Below, one piece after another: positions 35,844 to 44,630 of a stretch of DNA of 64,000 nucleotides (position 1 is its first letter; each line of letters starts with the position of its first letter). This stretch comes from Massilia sp. CFBP 13721 (GTDB taxonomy: Bacteria; Pseudomonadota; Gammaproteobacteria; Burkholderiales; Burkholderiaceae_D): positions 294,751 to 358,750 of the forward strand of contig NZ_JACYUY010000001.1 of assembly GCF_014842025.1 (NCBI RefSeq), written 5' to 3'. The notes beneath the pieces are model-generated. The model did no database searches. It saw only the letters and a program-made list of their open reading frames with translations, and was not told where the DNA came from. Made by a program: the position numbers and the translations under genes.

Positions 35844-36686
35844 ATGACGTCGCCGACGATCCCTCTTTCGCCCATGCGCGTGTACCGCCTCCCCGCGATG
35901 GCGGTCTTCGGCGCCACCGACATCGGCACGGTCCGCCGCAGCAACGAAGACAACTTCATGATCGACGAGGCGCTCGGCGTGGCCATGCTGGCCGACGGCA
36001 TGGGCGGCCACGACGCCGGTGAAGTGGCCAGCGCCGGCGTCCTTACCGCACTGCGCGACTACCTGGCCCTGCACGCCCCCGGCCTGCCCGTGGCCAACCT
36101 ACAAGCCTGCCTGGATGCCGATCCGGACGCCACCTGGTCGGATCCGGCCGCCGGCGCGGTGCGCCTGCTGCACGCGGCCGTGAACCACGCCAACGCCAGC
36201 CTGTACACGCAAAATTGCGCACGCAACCGCGAAGACGGCGGCGGCATGGGCACCACCCTGACCGGATTCTGGCACAGCGCGCACGATGCTCCCCTGGTCG
36301 TGTTCCACGTCGGCGACAGCCGTTTTTACCGCCTGCGCGCGGGCGTGCTCGAGCAGCTCACGCGCGACCAGACCCTGTACCAGCAAGCCATCGAAGCGGG
36401 CATGCTCGACCAGCTTCCGGCGCGCAATCTCCTGTTGCAGGCGGTGGGCCCGTCGGCGGCGATCACGGCCGAGGTACGCTCGCACCCGGTCACGCCCGGC
36501 GACGTGCTGATGCTGTGCAGCGACGGCCTGCATGGCAGCGTGCCGCACGCCGACATCGAAGCCGCGCTGGCGCTGGCGGCCGGGACGAATCTCGACCAGG
36601 TCTGCGCACGTTTGATCGAGATGGCGAAGGTGTATGGGAGCCGCGATAACATCACCGTGGTGGTGGCGCTGTGCGGGCCGGGTTAG
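35844..36686 (+). CDS. PP2C-family protein phosphatase (PppA-like)
   Basis: 280 aa metal-dependent phosphatase. PP2C motifs in order: RRSNEDNF, LADGMGGHDAGE, GTTLTGF, FHVGDSRFYRLR, LTRDQTLYQQ, MLCSDGLHGSV and GSRDNITVVV. All four metal-binding Asp/Glu positions appear present. It starts 13 nt after the kinase stop with GGAG upstream, so the two are cotranscribed. By analogy with Pseudomonas PpkA/PppA it should reverse the phosphorylation set by the kinase. Confidence 0.9.
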   Translation: MTSPTIPLSPMRVYRLPAMAVFGATDIGTVRRSNEDNFMIDEALGVAMLADGMGGHDAGEVASAGVLTALRDYLALHAPGLPVANLQACLDADPDATWSDPAAGAVRLLHAAVNHANASLYTQNCARNREDGGGMGTTLTGFWHSAHDAPLVVFHVGDSRFYRLRAGVLEQLTRDQTLYQQAIEAGMLDQLPARNLLLQAVGPSAAITAEVRSHPVTPGDVLMLCSDGLHGSVPHADIEAALALAAGTNLDQVCARLIEMAKVYGSRDNITVVVALCGPG

Positions 36687-36710
36687 CATTCCTGGCTGGC
36701 GGCGCCCGGG

Positions 36711-36770
36711 CAAGCCCGAGTAAGGCCAAGCACGGCCAAGTACGGTCAAGTAAGCCCGAGTAACCAAGCC
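36711..36770 (+). repeat. short direct repeats upstream of the unknown gene
   Basis: AAGCCCGAGTAA occurs at 36712-36723 and again at 36752-36763. Between them lie three near-identical 10-mers: GGCCAAGCAC, GGCCAAGTAC and GGTCAAGTAA (36724-36753). They lie just before the ribosome site (AGGAGGA) of the next gene. Unit length and copy number could vary by slippage. Confidence 0.65.
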
Positions 36771-36784
36771 GAGGAGGAACGAGC

Positions 36785-37342
36785 ATGAGCCGACCAGTGG
36801 GCCGTTTGCACGAGCAGACCAGGCAGTTCCTCTCCTTCTTGCGCCGTGCGCCGCTGGTGCGCGCGCAGATATGCGCGCCGAAGGACGGTACCCTGCTCTA
36901 TTCCGGCAAGATGATGCGCAATGCCTGGGAAGAGATTGCCGAGCTCAGGGAGCGCGGCGCGCTGCCCGGGCTCACCACGCTGCCCGAGGTGCTGGCAAAC
37001 ATCCCGGCGCCGGAAACCGGGCACGCCACATTGCAGCGCTATACCGAGGCAACCTGCCAGGCCGTCCCCTGGGAAGACGACGGCTTCATCATCTGGCGCG
37101 CCCTGTCGGGCATCTTCGCCGCGCAGGCCGAGGGACGCGTCTCGTTCTACATCGGTGCCGGGATCTCAGCCGACAACGACGACCTCGCGCGGCGCAAGGT
37201 ATTCGCGGTCACCGAGTTGCGGGTGCTGGCGCGCAACCCGCGCATCGATACGCTAACCCGTGACGTACTCGGCTATTACCTGAGGTGCGTGGAGAACAGG
37301 AACCATGCGATGAGTTTTTCGTTCATCGGCGGAGGGTGCTGA
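36785..37342 (+). CDS. hypothetical protein next to the T6SS cluster
   Basis: 185 aa soluble protein without a recognised domain or signal peptide. It has a helical N-terminus (LHEQTRQFLSFLRRAPLVRAQI), a middle part with GLTTLPEVLANIPAPETGHATLQRYTEATCQ, and conserved-looking RVSFYIGAGISADNDDLARRK and LGYYLRCVENRN. It follows the phosphatase on the same strand with a strong AGGAGGA site. Its place between the kinase/phosphatase pair and tagF suggests a T6SS-related or signalling role, but nothing in the sequence proves it. Confidence 0.6.
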   Translation: MSRPVGRLHEQTRQFLSFLRRAPLVRAQICAPKDGTLLYSGKMMRNAWEEIAELRERGALPGLTTLPEVLANIPAPETGHATLQRYTEATCQAVPWEDDGFIIWRALSGIFAAQAEGRVSFYIGAGISADNDDLARRKVFAVTELRVLARNPRIDTLTRDVLGYYLRCVENRNHAMSFSFIGGGC

Positions 37343-37539
37343 CCGCCGCTCCGGCTTCTGGAACCAGCTCCGGACCCACCATCCTGGTGGCTTATTGTGG
37401 TTGGAGAGGCGTTGTGTGAGTATTGTCTGTCGGTATCGGCGTTGTTGGCAGCCGTGTTTTTTTGTTCTGTGATTTTCATCTGTTGGTTAGTTACTTTTTT
37501 TTTAAAGCGCAGTCCGCCCCCCGGTGCGCGTACTGCCGG

Positions 37540-38280
37540 TCATTCCCGGCGATCCGGGTCAACCGCCTGGCCCCGCGTCCAGCCATGTTGCAGCCAACGT
37601 CCGTCCAGCAGCGCGGCAAACCCTTCCGGGGCCGGCAAGCCGCTGCACACGGCCAGGCATGGCGCCACCAGCGGCGAACCGTCGGTCCACCATGCGCTTT
37701 GCCCGCGATCGACCGCGCTGGCGGCCAGCGCGGGCATCGCGGCGGCGTCGAACACCCCGAGCGGCGCCGGCTGCGCCGCGCTCGTGGCCGCCCCGGCGCC
37801 CGCCTCCGCATCCGTCTCCATGCCTTCCGCCGTGGCCGCGCCGCCCGCCTGCGCCAGCGCAGCATCGAATGCGTCCAGCGAGAACCCCTCCTCCAGCGCC
37901 GACAGCGCCATGTCTTCGAGGCGCGCGAACCAGCCGCCGTGCGGCGCCAGGCAATCGCCCAGCAAGGGCCGGCCAGCGACAGGCGCCGCCAGCAGCAGCG
38001 GAAAGCAGCGCCCTACCCGGTCATGGCTGGGCATCATGACGCCGGCCCAGGCGCCGGCCCCGCTGCCGACGATGCCGGCGCCGGCCACGAAGCGCCACAG
38101 CGGACTGCTCAGCCAAGTGGACAGCCAGGTCTCGCCCAGGTCGGCCCTGCTGCGCACAAGCGCCGCCTGGATCCAGTCGTCAAAGCACAGCCGTACGTCG
38201 GGCGGCAGGCGGCGCATCACGAAATCGCCGTGGCTGGGCAGCTTGCCGAACAGGCCCGGCGGCGCGCGTTCCTCGCTCAT
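37540..38280 (-). CDS. tagF: type VI secretion-associated protein TagF
   Basis: 246 aa. The N-terminal TagF/ImpM domain is clear: PPGLFGKLPSHGDFVMRRLP, FDDWIQAAL, LSSPLWRFVAGAG, GVMMPSHDRVGRCFPLLLA. TagF represses T6SS assembly post-translationally in Pseudomonas and Agrobacterium by binding the FHA protein. It is the last gene of the minus-strand T6SS operon and starts 9 nt after tssM. A Glu/Ala-rich insert separates the two halves. The 197 nt downstream hold a weak CCACCA/TGGTGG hairpin and a T9 tract but no convincing terminator. Confidence 0.9.
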   Translation of the reverse strand: MSEERAPPGLFGKLPSHGDFVMRRLPPDVRLCFDDWIQAALVRSRADLGETWLSTWLSSPLWRFVAGAGIVGSGAGAWAGVMMPSHDRVGRCFPLLLAAPVAGRPLLGDCLAPHGGWFARLEDMALSALEEGFSLDAFDAALAQAGGAATAEGMETDAEAGAGAATSAAQPAPLGVFDAAAMPALAASAVDRGQSAWWTDGSPLVAPCLAVCSGLPAPEGFAALLDGRWLQHGWTRGQAVDPDRRE

Positions 38281-38289
38281 GCCGCCTCC

Positions 38290-41200
38290 TCACCAGCTGG
38301 ACGGGCAATGGAAACCTTCGAGCGTCTCGCGCCGGAAGGGGTTGACGACGCTGCTGGCGGTCAGCTGGTAGCTCATCCTGTGCCCGTCCAGGTCGAACAC
38401 CAGCGTATAGCGCTCGGGCTGCCCGCTCGCCATCAGCGTGCCCTTGTCGATCATGCGGAACCAGGCCCATGGACCTTCGCTGCGCAGTTCGGCGCGCAGC
38501 GGAGGCGCCGCTTCCAGGTGGACCAGGCCGCCGCCTTTCCCGGAGGGCAGCGTGATCGGCACCGGACGCGCCGGCGTGCCCGGCGCCCAGGCCACCGGCT
38601 GGCCGTCGATATCGAGCACGACCTTCGTGAGCGCCGGGTCGCCGGACTGCGGCGCCAGGTCGAAACGCAGCGACGGCTGGCGCGCACCGCCGGCGAAGAA
38701 CATGTCGCGGATGCGCGCCGCGCGCTGGAACTGGTTCAGCACGTCCTGCGGGATGCCGTTCGCGGCGCCGCCGCTGCCATCCATGTCGCGCCAGCGCCAC
38801 TGGCTGCCCGCCATGTCGACCTGCGCCGCCAGGTTCTTGGCGAAGAAGTCGTCCATCAGCCCGCCCGGTCCGAAGAACTTGCCGAAGTCTTCGAGCGTGG
38901 CGTCGCGCGCCGCGCCACGCACCAGCGGATAGCGCCCGGCGATCGCCGCGCTGCAAAAGCGCGCCCCTTCGCCCGCCCACAGGGCGCGGATGCGCGCGCG
39001 CTCGCTGCCCAGCGTCAGGCTGGCGCCGGCATTGTCGACGTTCTGCAGCATCTCGCCGAGTGGCGGCGGCGTCCCTTCGGCGGCGCGCTTGACCTTTTGC
39101 AGGGCCTCGCCGCTCGGGGCCGGGGTGCCGGCGCGGCGCGCCTGGTCGGCCGCATCGAAGAACTGCGATGCGTCCTTCAGCAGCGCCAGCTGGGCGTCGA
39201 GCGTGCCGGGTGCGGCCGCGCTGCCGACCAGCTTGTGCAGCGGCGCGAAATGCTGGTCGACCGGATTGGCCGGGGCCGCCGCCGGCGCCGCCAGGTCTTC
39301 GCCGCCGAGCGCGGCCTCGAGCTTGCGGCGCGCTTCCGACAGCTTGCCCAGCACTTTCTGGTCCAGCACCACCGCCGGCTTGCCGGCTTCGGCGCCGAGG
39401 GTCGTCTCGCGCGCCGCCACCGTCAGGAAGGCCTTCAGGGGAGAGTCGGCGCCGGCCAGCGCGTTGGTGATGCGCGCGCCCTGGTCGAGGCTGGAAAACG
39501 GCGCGATGCGCACGTCGGCCAGCAGCGCGTCCCAGGCGCGGATATAGTCGGCGTAGTACAGGCGCAACACGGCCGCGTTCATCTGGTCGCCGCCGAGCGC
39601 CCCGAGCGCCCCTTCCGCTTCGCGGCGGTCGAGGACCCAGCTGTCCTTCGCGATCTCGGCCAAGGCGCCGGGTGCTCCCTTCAGCAGCTCGCGATAGCCG
39701 GCCACGCTGAACAGGCCCGGTACGCCGCGCGTGAGCGGTTCGCCGCTCTTGCGGGCCAGGAGCGCGGACACGTCGTGCCCGGCGGCGCGGTTGACGCTGG
39801 TCTCGGGCAGGCGCGCCGCCGCGACCTTGCGCTTGAGGCGGTTGTAGACGCGCTCGGGCAGCGGCATCAGCGCCAGCGTCGAGCGCACCGCGCCGACCAG
39901 GCTGGCGTCCAGCGGCGGCGGATCAAACGCGGCCGCGGCGCCGGCGTCGAACAGCGCGCCCACGTGCGCGGCCAGTTCGTCGCGCTGCGCGGGTGTGGCG
40001 TCCGGCAGGCTGCGGCGCCAGTCGATGTCGAGCCAGGCCTGCACCGATTCCGGCTCCAGGTGCTCCGGCTGTCCGAGCATGAGGTAGACGCGCAGGGTTT
40101 CGTAGAGCTGCTCCTGGTTGTTGGCGTCGCCGCGGCGCAGCACTTCCTCGATCCGCGCCATCACGCGCGGCAGCAGCGCCGAACGCAGCAGCCGCTGGTA
40201 GGCCAGGCGCGCGCCGGCGCCGAGCTTGTCGCCCTGGTTCAGGCCGAAGCGCTCGAGCAGGGGCGCGCCCGCTGCGCGTTCCTCGTAGCCGCCGGGCAGC
40301 GTGCGCGCGGCGTTGAGCATCGGCAGCGCGTCGAGCACGGAACCGTTGGCGGGCGCAGCCGCCACCAGTTTGGCCAGGGCGTCGGTGCGCGCATCGACCT
40401 CGTCCACGGTGCGTTCGTTGCGCAGGTAGCTGGTGGCCAGCCCCGCGCCGAACAGCACGGCCAGCAGCACCGCCACGGCCGCGCCGAGCCAGCGCAGGCG
40501 GCGCCGGCGCGCTTCGAACATCGGGTCGATGCCGGCCAGCCCGGCTTCCTTGAAAACCAGGTCGCGCAGCAGCGAGGTGATGAAGTAACTGCGCCCGCCG
40601 GCGGCATTCGGCGCCAGCACCTTGCGCTCGAATCCGAAGGTCGCGGCCAGCGCTCCCAGCACGCGGTCGATCGGGCTGCCTTCCTGGGTGCCGCTGGTGA
40701 AGTAGACCCCGCGCAACTGCGCGCCCTGTTCGTAGCGGGTCGGCTCGAACACCGCGTCAAGGAAACCCTTCAGCACCTCTCCCAGGCCGGCGAACTGCTG
40801 CGGAAACCGGTACAGCAGCGCGCGCCGCTGCAGGTCGCGCTCTTCCTGCAGGCGGACCAGCACGCGCGACTGCAGGCGCTGCTCGAGCTCGAGGAAGCGC
40901 TCCGGGAACTGGGCCAGCGCCGCCGCGCCGGCACCTGACCCTGTCGCGAGCGGAAAGGTGATGCCCCAGACCTGGGCGCGCTCCTCGCGTCCCATGGTGT
41001 CGAAGAACTCCATGAAGCCGGCCAGCAGGTCGCATTTGGTGACGGTGACGTAGATCGGGAAACTGCTGCCGAGACGCTCGTGCAATTCCTTGATGCGGGC
41101 GCGGATCGCCTGCGCCTGGGCCTGGCGCGCGGCCGGCCCCTGCTGCAGCAGGTCGGCCACCGAGAGCGCGACGATGATGCCGTTGATCGGGCGGCGCGGG

Positions 41201-41856
41201 CGGTGCTTCTTGAGCAGGCCGAGGAAGGCATGCCAGCCGGCCTGGTCGGCCTCGGCATCGCTGTCCTGGGTGGTGTAGCGGCCGGCGGTGTCGAGCAGCA
41301 CCGCCTCGTCGGTGAACCACCAGTCGCACTGGCGCGTGCCGCCGACGCCGCCGATGGCCCCCGCGCCCATGCTGTCGGCCAGCGGAAAGCGCAGGCCCGA
41401 GTGCAGCAAGGCGGTGGTCTTGCCGCTGCCGGGTGCGCCGACGAACATGTACCAGGGCAGCTGGTACAGGTACTGGCTGCCCCAGGTGCGCTTGCCCGGC
41501 GCCGCCTTGCGCAATACGTCCATCGCCTGCTGCATGCGCTGCTGCAGCGCCACCTGCTCCTGCAGCGCCGCCGCATTGGCCACCCCGGCCGCCGCCGGCG
41601 GCGCATTGGCGGCGGCCAGGCTGGCGATCAGGCGCCGGTTCGCCAGGTGGGCCTTGAGCGCCCTGGCGCCGTACCACAGGGCCCAGGCGGCGTACATCAG
41701 CAGGATGAAGAACCAGCGCACGCCGCTGCCCGCGAACGGTTCCTTGCCGTCGAAGGCGAGCAGCGGCGCCTCGAACCAGAACACCAGCGCCAGCAGGGTC
41801 ACGCCGATCAGGGCCAGCACCTGCCGCTTGAACAACCAGGAAAACAGACGTTTCAT
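38290..41856 (-). CDS. tssM: type VI secretion membrane subunit TssM (IcmF)
   Basis: 1188 aa inner-membrane scaffold of the T6SS. TM1 about 12-34, TM2 about 47-64, TM3 about 455-477. The cytoplasmic domain between TM2 and TM3 has an intact Walker A (GAPGSGKTT, 140-148) and NTPase motifs (LLDTAGRYTTQD, VTKCDLLAGF). The long periplasmic part ends with the C-terminal beta domain (MIDKGTLMASGQPERYTLVFDLDG) that normally contacts TssJ. TssJ is not found in this cluster. Length matches the family. Confidence 0.95.
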   Translation of the reverse strand: MKRLFSWLFKRQVLALIGVTLLALVFWFEAPLLAFDGKEPFAGSGVRWFFILLMYAAWALWYGARALKAHLANRRLIASLAAANAPPAAAGVANAAALQEQVALQQRMQQAMDVLRKAAPGKRTWGSQYLYQLPWYMFVGAPGSGKTTALLHSGLRFPLADSMGAGAIGGVGGTRQCDWWFTDEAVLLDTAGRYTTQDSDAEADQAGWHAFLGLLKKHRPRRPINGIIVALSVADLLQQGPAARQAQAQAIRARIKELHERLGSSFPIYVTVTKCDLLAGFMEFFDTMGREERAQVWGITFPLATGSGAGAAALAQFPERFLELEQRLQSRVLVRLQEERDLQRRALLYRFPQQFAGLGEVLKGFLDAVFEPTRYEQGAQLRGVYFTSGTQEGSPIDRVLGALAATFGFERKVLAPNAAGGRSYFITSLLRDLVFKEAGLAGIDPMFEARRRRLRWLGAAVAVLLAVLFGAGLATSYLRNERTVDEVDARTDALAKLVAAAPANGSVLDALPMLNAARTLPGGYEERAAGAPLLERFGLNQGDKLGAGARLAYQRLLRSALLPRVMARIEEVLRRGDANNQEQLYETLRVYLMLGQPEHLEPESVQAWLDIDWRRSLPDATPAQRDELAAHVGALFDAGAAAAFDPPPLDASLVGAVRSTLALMPLPERVYNRLKRKVAAARLPETSVNRAAGHDVSALLARKSGEPLTRGVPGLFSVAGYRELLKGAPGALAEIAKDSWVLDRREAEGALGALGGDQMNAAVLRLYYADYIRAWDALLADVRIAPFSSLDQGARITNALAGADSPLKAFLTVAARETTLGAEAGKPAVVLDQKVLGKLSEARRKLEAALGGEDLAAPAAAPANPVDQHFAPLHKLVGSAAAPGTLDAQLALLKDASQFFDAADQARRAGTPAPSGEALQKVKRAAEGTPPPLGEMLQNVDNAGASLTLGSERARIRALWAGEGARFCSAAIAGRYPLVRGAARDATLEDFGKFFGPGGLMDDFFAKNLAAQVDMAGSQWRWRDMDGSGGAANGIPQDVLNQFQRAARIRDMFFAGGARQPSLRFDLAPQSGDPALTKVVLDIDGQPVAWAPGTPARPVPITLPSGKGGGLVHLEAAPPLRAELRSEGPWAWFRMIDKGTLMASGQPERYTLVFDLDGHRMSYQLTASSVVNPFRRETLEGFHCPSSW

Positions 41857-41923
41857 GATCTTCCGCCGCAGCGGCCAAATGGGAACTTAAATACAGGGAA
41901 CGGCACGGTCCCGCGGTGCGGGC

Positions 41924-43258
41924 TTACGACGGGTTCGCCGGCGCCAGCACCACCACGTCGACACGGCGGTTGCGCGCGCGCCCGGCCGGGCTGTCGTTCG
42001 GCACCAGCGGTTCGGCGTCGCCCCTGGCCTCGACGCTGTAGCGCGCCGGCGGTCCGGCGCGCGCCGCCAGCGCGGCGAGCACGCTCTGCGCGCGCGCCTT
42101 GGACAGGTCGTAATTCGACGGGAAGCGCGCCGACAGGCCGGGCCGGGTGTTGTCGGTATGGCCGATGACGACGATCTTGCCGGGCAGGGTCGCGAGGGCT
42201 TCGCCGATGCGCGCGAGCAGCCCCGTCATCCGGCCGTCGACCTCGGCGCTGCCGGACCCGAACATGCCCTCGCCGCGCAAGGTGATGGTGGTGCGGCCCG
42301 CCGTTTCGGTCACGGTCACCAGCCCCGCCGCCACTTCCGGCGCCAGGAAGCCGGCCACCCGCGACGGCGCGGCCGGCTGCACCGGCGGCTGCACGGCGGG
42401 CGCCGCGGGGGTGCCCTGCTGGCGCAGCGCCGACAGTTTCGCGAACACCGGATCGGAGGCGCGGTTCAGGAAATGCGAGGCGACCAGCTGCGCCGCCAGC
42501 AACAGCGCGCCGGCGCCGGCGGCCAGTACCCACAGCGGCGTGCGCCGCAGCGGCGACTGGGCGGGAGCCGCTTCTCCGCGCCAGTGCGGCGACAGGTCGC
42601 TTTCCTGCGCGCCGCGGTGCTGGCGGATCAGCTGCAGCAGGCGCTCGCGCAGCGCCGCCAGCTGGGACTGGCCGCCGTCGGCCAGGCGGAAACGCCCTTC
42701 GAGCCCGAGCGCCAGGCACAGGTACATCAGTTCGAGCAGGTCGAGGTGCTGGACCGGGTCCTGCGACAGGCGCTGCAGCACGAGGAAGAACTTCTCGCCG
42801 CCGGACGCCTCGTTGTGGAAGGCCACCAGCAGGCTGCGCGAACCCCAGACGCCGCTGCCCCAGGCGGTCCCGGAAATGGCTTCGTCGAGCAGCGTGCACA
42901 GCGCGTAGCGGGCGGCCGCGATCGATTCGAGCGGCACGCCGTCGGCGCGCGCCTCGGCTTCGAAGCTGCGGATCGCCTGCGCCAGGCGCTCGCGCAATGC
43001 GCCGAGGTCGGGCGGCTGCGTCGTGTGGCGCAGGGGGACGACCAGGTCGAGCAAGGGATTGGCGGCGCGCACCAGGCGATTCAGGCCGGTCCCGGGCGGC
43101 ACCGCGTGCACCGGCAGCGCCGGTTCCGGCATGAGTGCGGCTGCCGGAGTGGCCGTACCGGGACCGGCGCCAGCGGCCCCGCGCCTGCCGCCCGGATTGA
43201 GCACAAGCATCGTCGCATCCGGATCCTGCGGCGGCTTGGGTGGATCCTGTGTACTCAT
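41924..43258 (-). CDS. tssL: type VI secretion subunit TssL with OmpA-like domain
   Basis: 444 aa. The N-terminal cytoplasmic DotU/IcmH domain (NPLLDLVVPLRHTT, LLDEAISGTAWGS, LLELMYLCLALGLEGRFR) is followed by one TM helix (about 242-264). The periplasmic part ends in an OmpA-type peptidoglycan-binding domain (KIVVIGHTDNTRPGL, YDLSKARAQSVLAAL, RNRRVDVVVLAP). This is the extended TssL type that anchors the complex to the cell wall itself, relevant here because no tssJ or tagL gene is seen. Confidence 0.93.
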   Translation of the reverse strand: MSTQDPPKPPQDPDATMLVLNPGGRRGAAGAGPGTATPAAALMPEPALPVHAVPPGTGLNRLVRAANPLLDLVVPLRHTTQPPDLGALRERLAQAIRSFEAEARADGVPLESIAAARYALCTLLDEAISGTAWGSGVWGSRSLLVAFHNEASGGEKFFLVLQRLSQDPVQHLDLLELMYLCLALGLEGRFRLADGGQSQLAALRERLLQLIRQHRGAQESDLSPHWRGEAAPAQSPLRRTPLWVLAAGAGALLLAAQLVASHFLNRASDPVFAKLSALRQQGTPAAPAVQPPVQPAAPSRVAGFLAPEVAAGLVTVTETAGRTTITLRGEGMFGSGSAEVDGRMTGLLARIGEALATLPGKIVVIGHTDNTRPGLSARFPSNYDLSKARAQSVLAALAARAGPPARYSVEARGDAEPLVPNDSPAGRARNRRVDVVVLAPANPS

Positions 43259-43264
43259 GGCGCA

Positions 43265-44596
43265 TTACCTCCGGATGGCCCAGAACTGCATCTGCAAGCC
43301 GGGAAAATCGCCGGCCACGTGCATCGCAAACCCCGCCGACTGGTGCAGGTGCTGGAAGTACTCGCTGCCGCTGTCGAGTTCGAAATAGGTATAGCCGGCA
43401 TAGAAAGGCAGCTGGCGCGGCGCCACCGGCAAGGGCCGCAAGCCGATGCCGGGCAGCTGCAGGTTGACCAGGTCGCGGATCTTTTCGACCGAGCCGATCT
43501 TGACCTGGGCCGGAAACACGCCGCGCAACGCTTCCGGCGGCATGTGCGCGTTCACCGCCAGCACGAAGCTGCTCGACCTGAGCAGCTCGCGGTCAGGCAC
43601 CACCGCGACCCGGATGCCGAACTGGCGCTCGTCGAGCGGGATCGGCACCGCCTGCGTGTCCATGACCGTCGACAGCGCCCGCCGCAGGTCGACGATCACC
43701 GGGGCGAAGGTGTCGGCCAGCGCGTCGTGGCGGTAGACCGGGTAGCTTGCCGTGCGCTTGCCGGGATCGGTGAAGGTGGCCAGTTCGCCGGCCAGCCCGA
43801 CCAGCACATGGTAGAGGGTTTCGGGGTGCACGCCGGTGGCGCTGGCCAGGTGGATCACCTGCGGTTCGGCGCGGTTGAGCAGTTGCAGCAGCAGGAAGTC
43901 GGCAATCTCGGCGGCGCCCGCGGCCCCCGGCTGCGACAGGCGCGCGCCGAGCAGGTCGCCGCGCGCATGCAGCAGGCCGACCAGCTCGTCGGCGAATGCG
44001 GCCAGGCGCGGTGCGGCCCGAAAATCCAGGCAGGGGGGACTGTAGTCGGGGTCGAGCACCAGGCGGTCGTCGGCGCGCCGTTCGACCACCCGCGCCACGC
44101 CCAGGCTTGCGTAGGCATGCGCCACCTCGGGCGCGAGCGCCAGGCGCAGGCGCAGCTTGCCGATCTGGAGCAAGGCACTGTTGTCGAGGCCGTTGCTGTC
44201 CCAGACTTCGTAGTCATCGGGGCGATGGCGCGCGAAATTGTCGGGGTCCGGGCCGTCCGCCACCTCGGCGATCCCGTGGCGGCGCAGCGGCAGCGCCAGC
44301 ACCACGGAGACGTTGCGCGCGTCCGGCGGGACGTCGAGCGGCAGCGGCAGCTCGTCGTCGGCCGGCAGCATGAAGGGCGTACCGTCCGGCAGCACGCCGC
44401 TGCAGGCGCGCAGTGCAAGCTTGCCGAGCGCGAGCTGGTGCTCGTCGATCTTCAGCTCGGAAAAGCCCCAGGCATACGGCCGCAGCGCGCCGACGCGGCT
44501 TTCCAGCTGGCTTTGCCAATAGCGGTCATGCTGCTGCAGGTGCTGCGGCTGCAGCAGCATGCCTTCGGACCAGACCACCTTGTTCTTCCATGCCAT
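43265..44596 (-). CDS. tssK: type VI secretion baseplate subunit TssK
   Basis: 443 aa, full length. The family start VVWSEGMLLQPQHLQQHDRYW and downstream PYAWGFSELKIDEHQLALGKL are diagnostic. The C-terminal part includes LPFYAGYTYFELDSGSEYF. TssK links the TssF/G baseplate wedges to TssM/TssL. It lies 6 nt from tssL. Confidence 0.95.
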   Translation of the reverse strand: MAWKNKVVWSEGMLLQPQHLQQHDRYWQSQLESRVGALRPYAWGFSELKIDEHQLALGKLALRACSGVLPDGTPFMLPADDELPLPLDVPPDARNVSVVLALPLRRHGIAEVADGPDPDNFARHRPDDYEVWDSNGLDNSALLQIGKLRLRLALAPEVAHAYASLGVARVVERRADDRLVLDPDYSPPCLDFRAAPRLAAFADELVGLLHARGDLLGARLSQPGAAGAAEIADFLLLQLLNRAEPQVIHLASATGVHPETLYHVLVGLAGELATFTDPGKRTASYPVYRHDALADTFAPVIVDLRRALSTVMDTQAVPIPLDERQFGIRVAVVPDRELLRSSSFVLAVNAHMPPEALRGVFPAQVKIGSVEKIRDLVNLQLPGIGLRPLPVAPRQLPFYAGYTYFELDSGSEYFQHLHQSAGFAMHVAGDFPGLQMQFWAIRR

Positions 44597-44630
44597 AGTG
44601 CCCCTGTCTGTAAGGATGAACCGTCACGCC

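Noticed and set aside
36711..36770. Possible small CRISPR array
   Set aside because: Units are only 10-12 nt with no spacers, and no cas gene is present.
37494..37503. T9 tract as intrinsic terminator
   Set aside because: No hairpin precedes it on the plus strand, and on the minus strand it is an A-run.
37423..40938. 1171-codon open frame on the plus strand opposite tssM
   Set aside because: It is Arg/Ala/Gly/Gln-rich with no domain and mirrors the codon structure of tssM, a typical high-GC antisense shadow.
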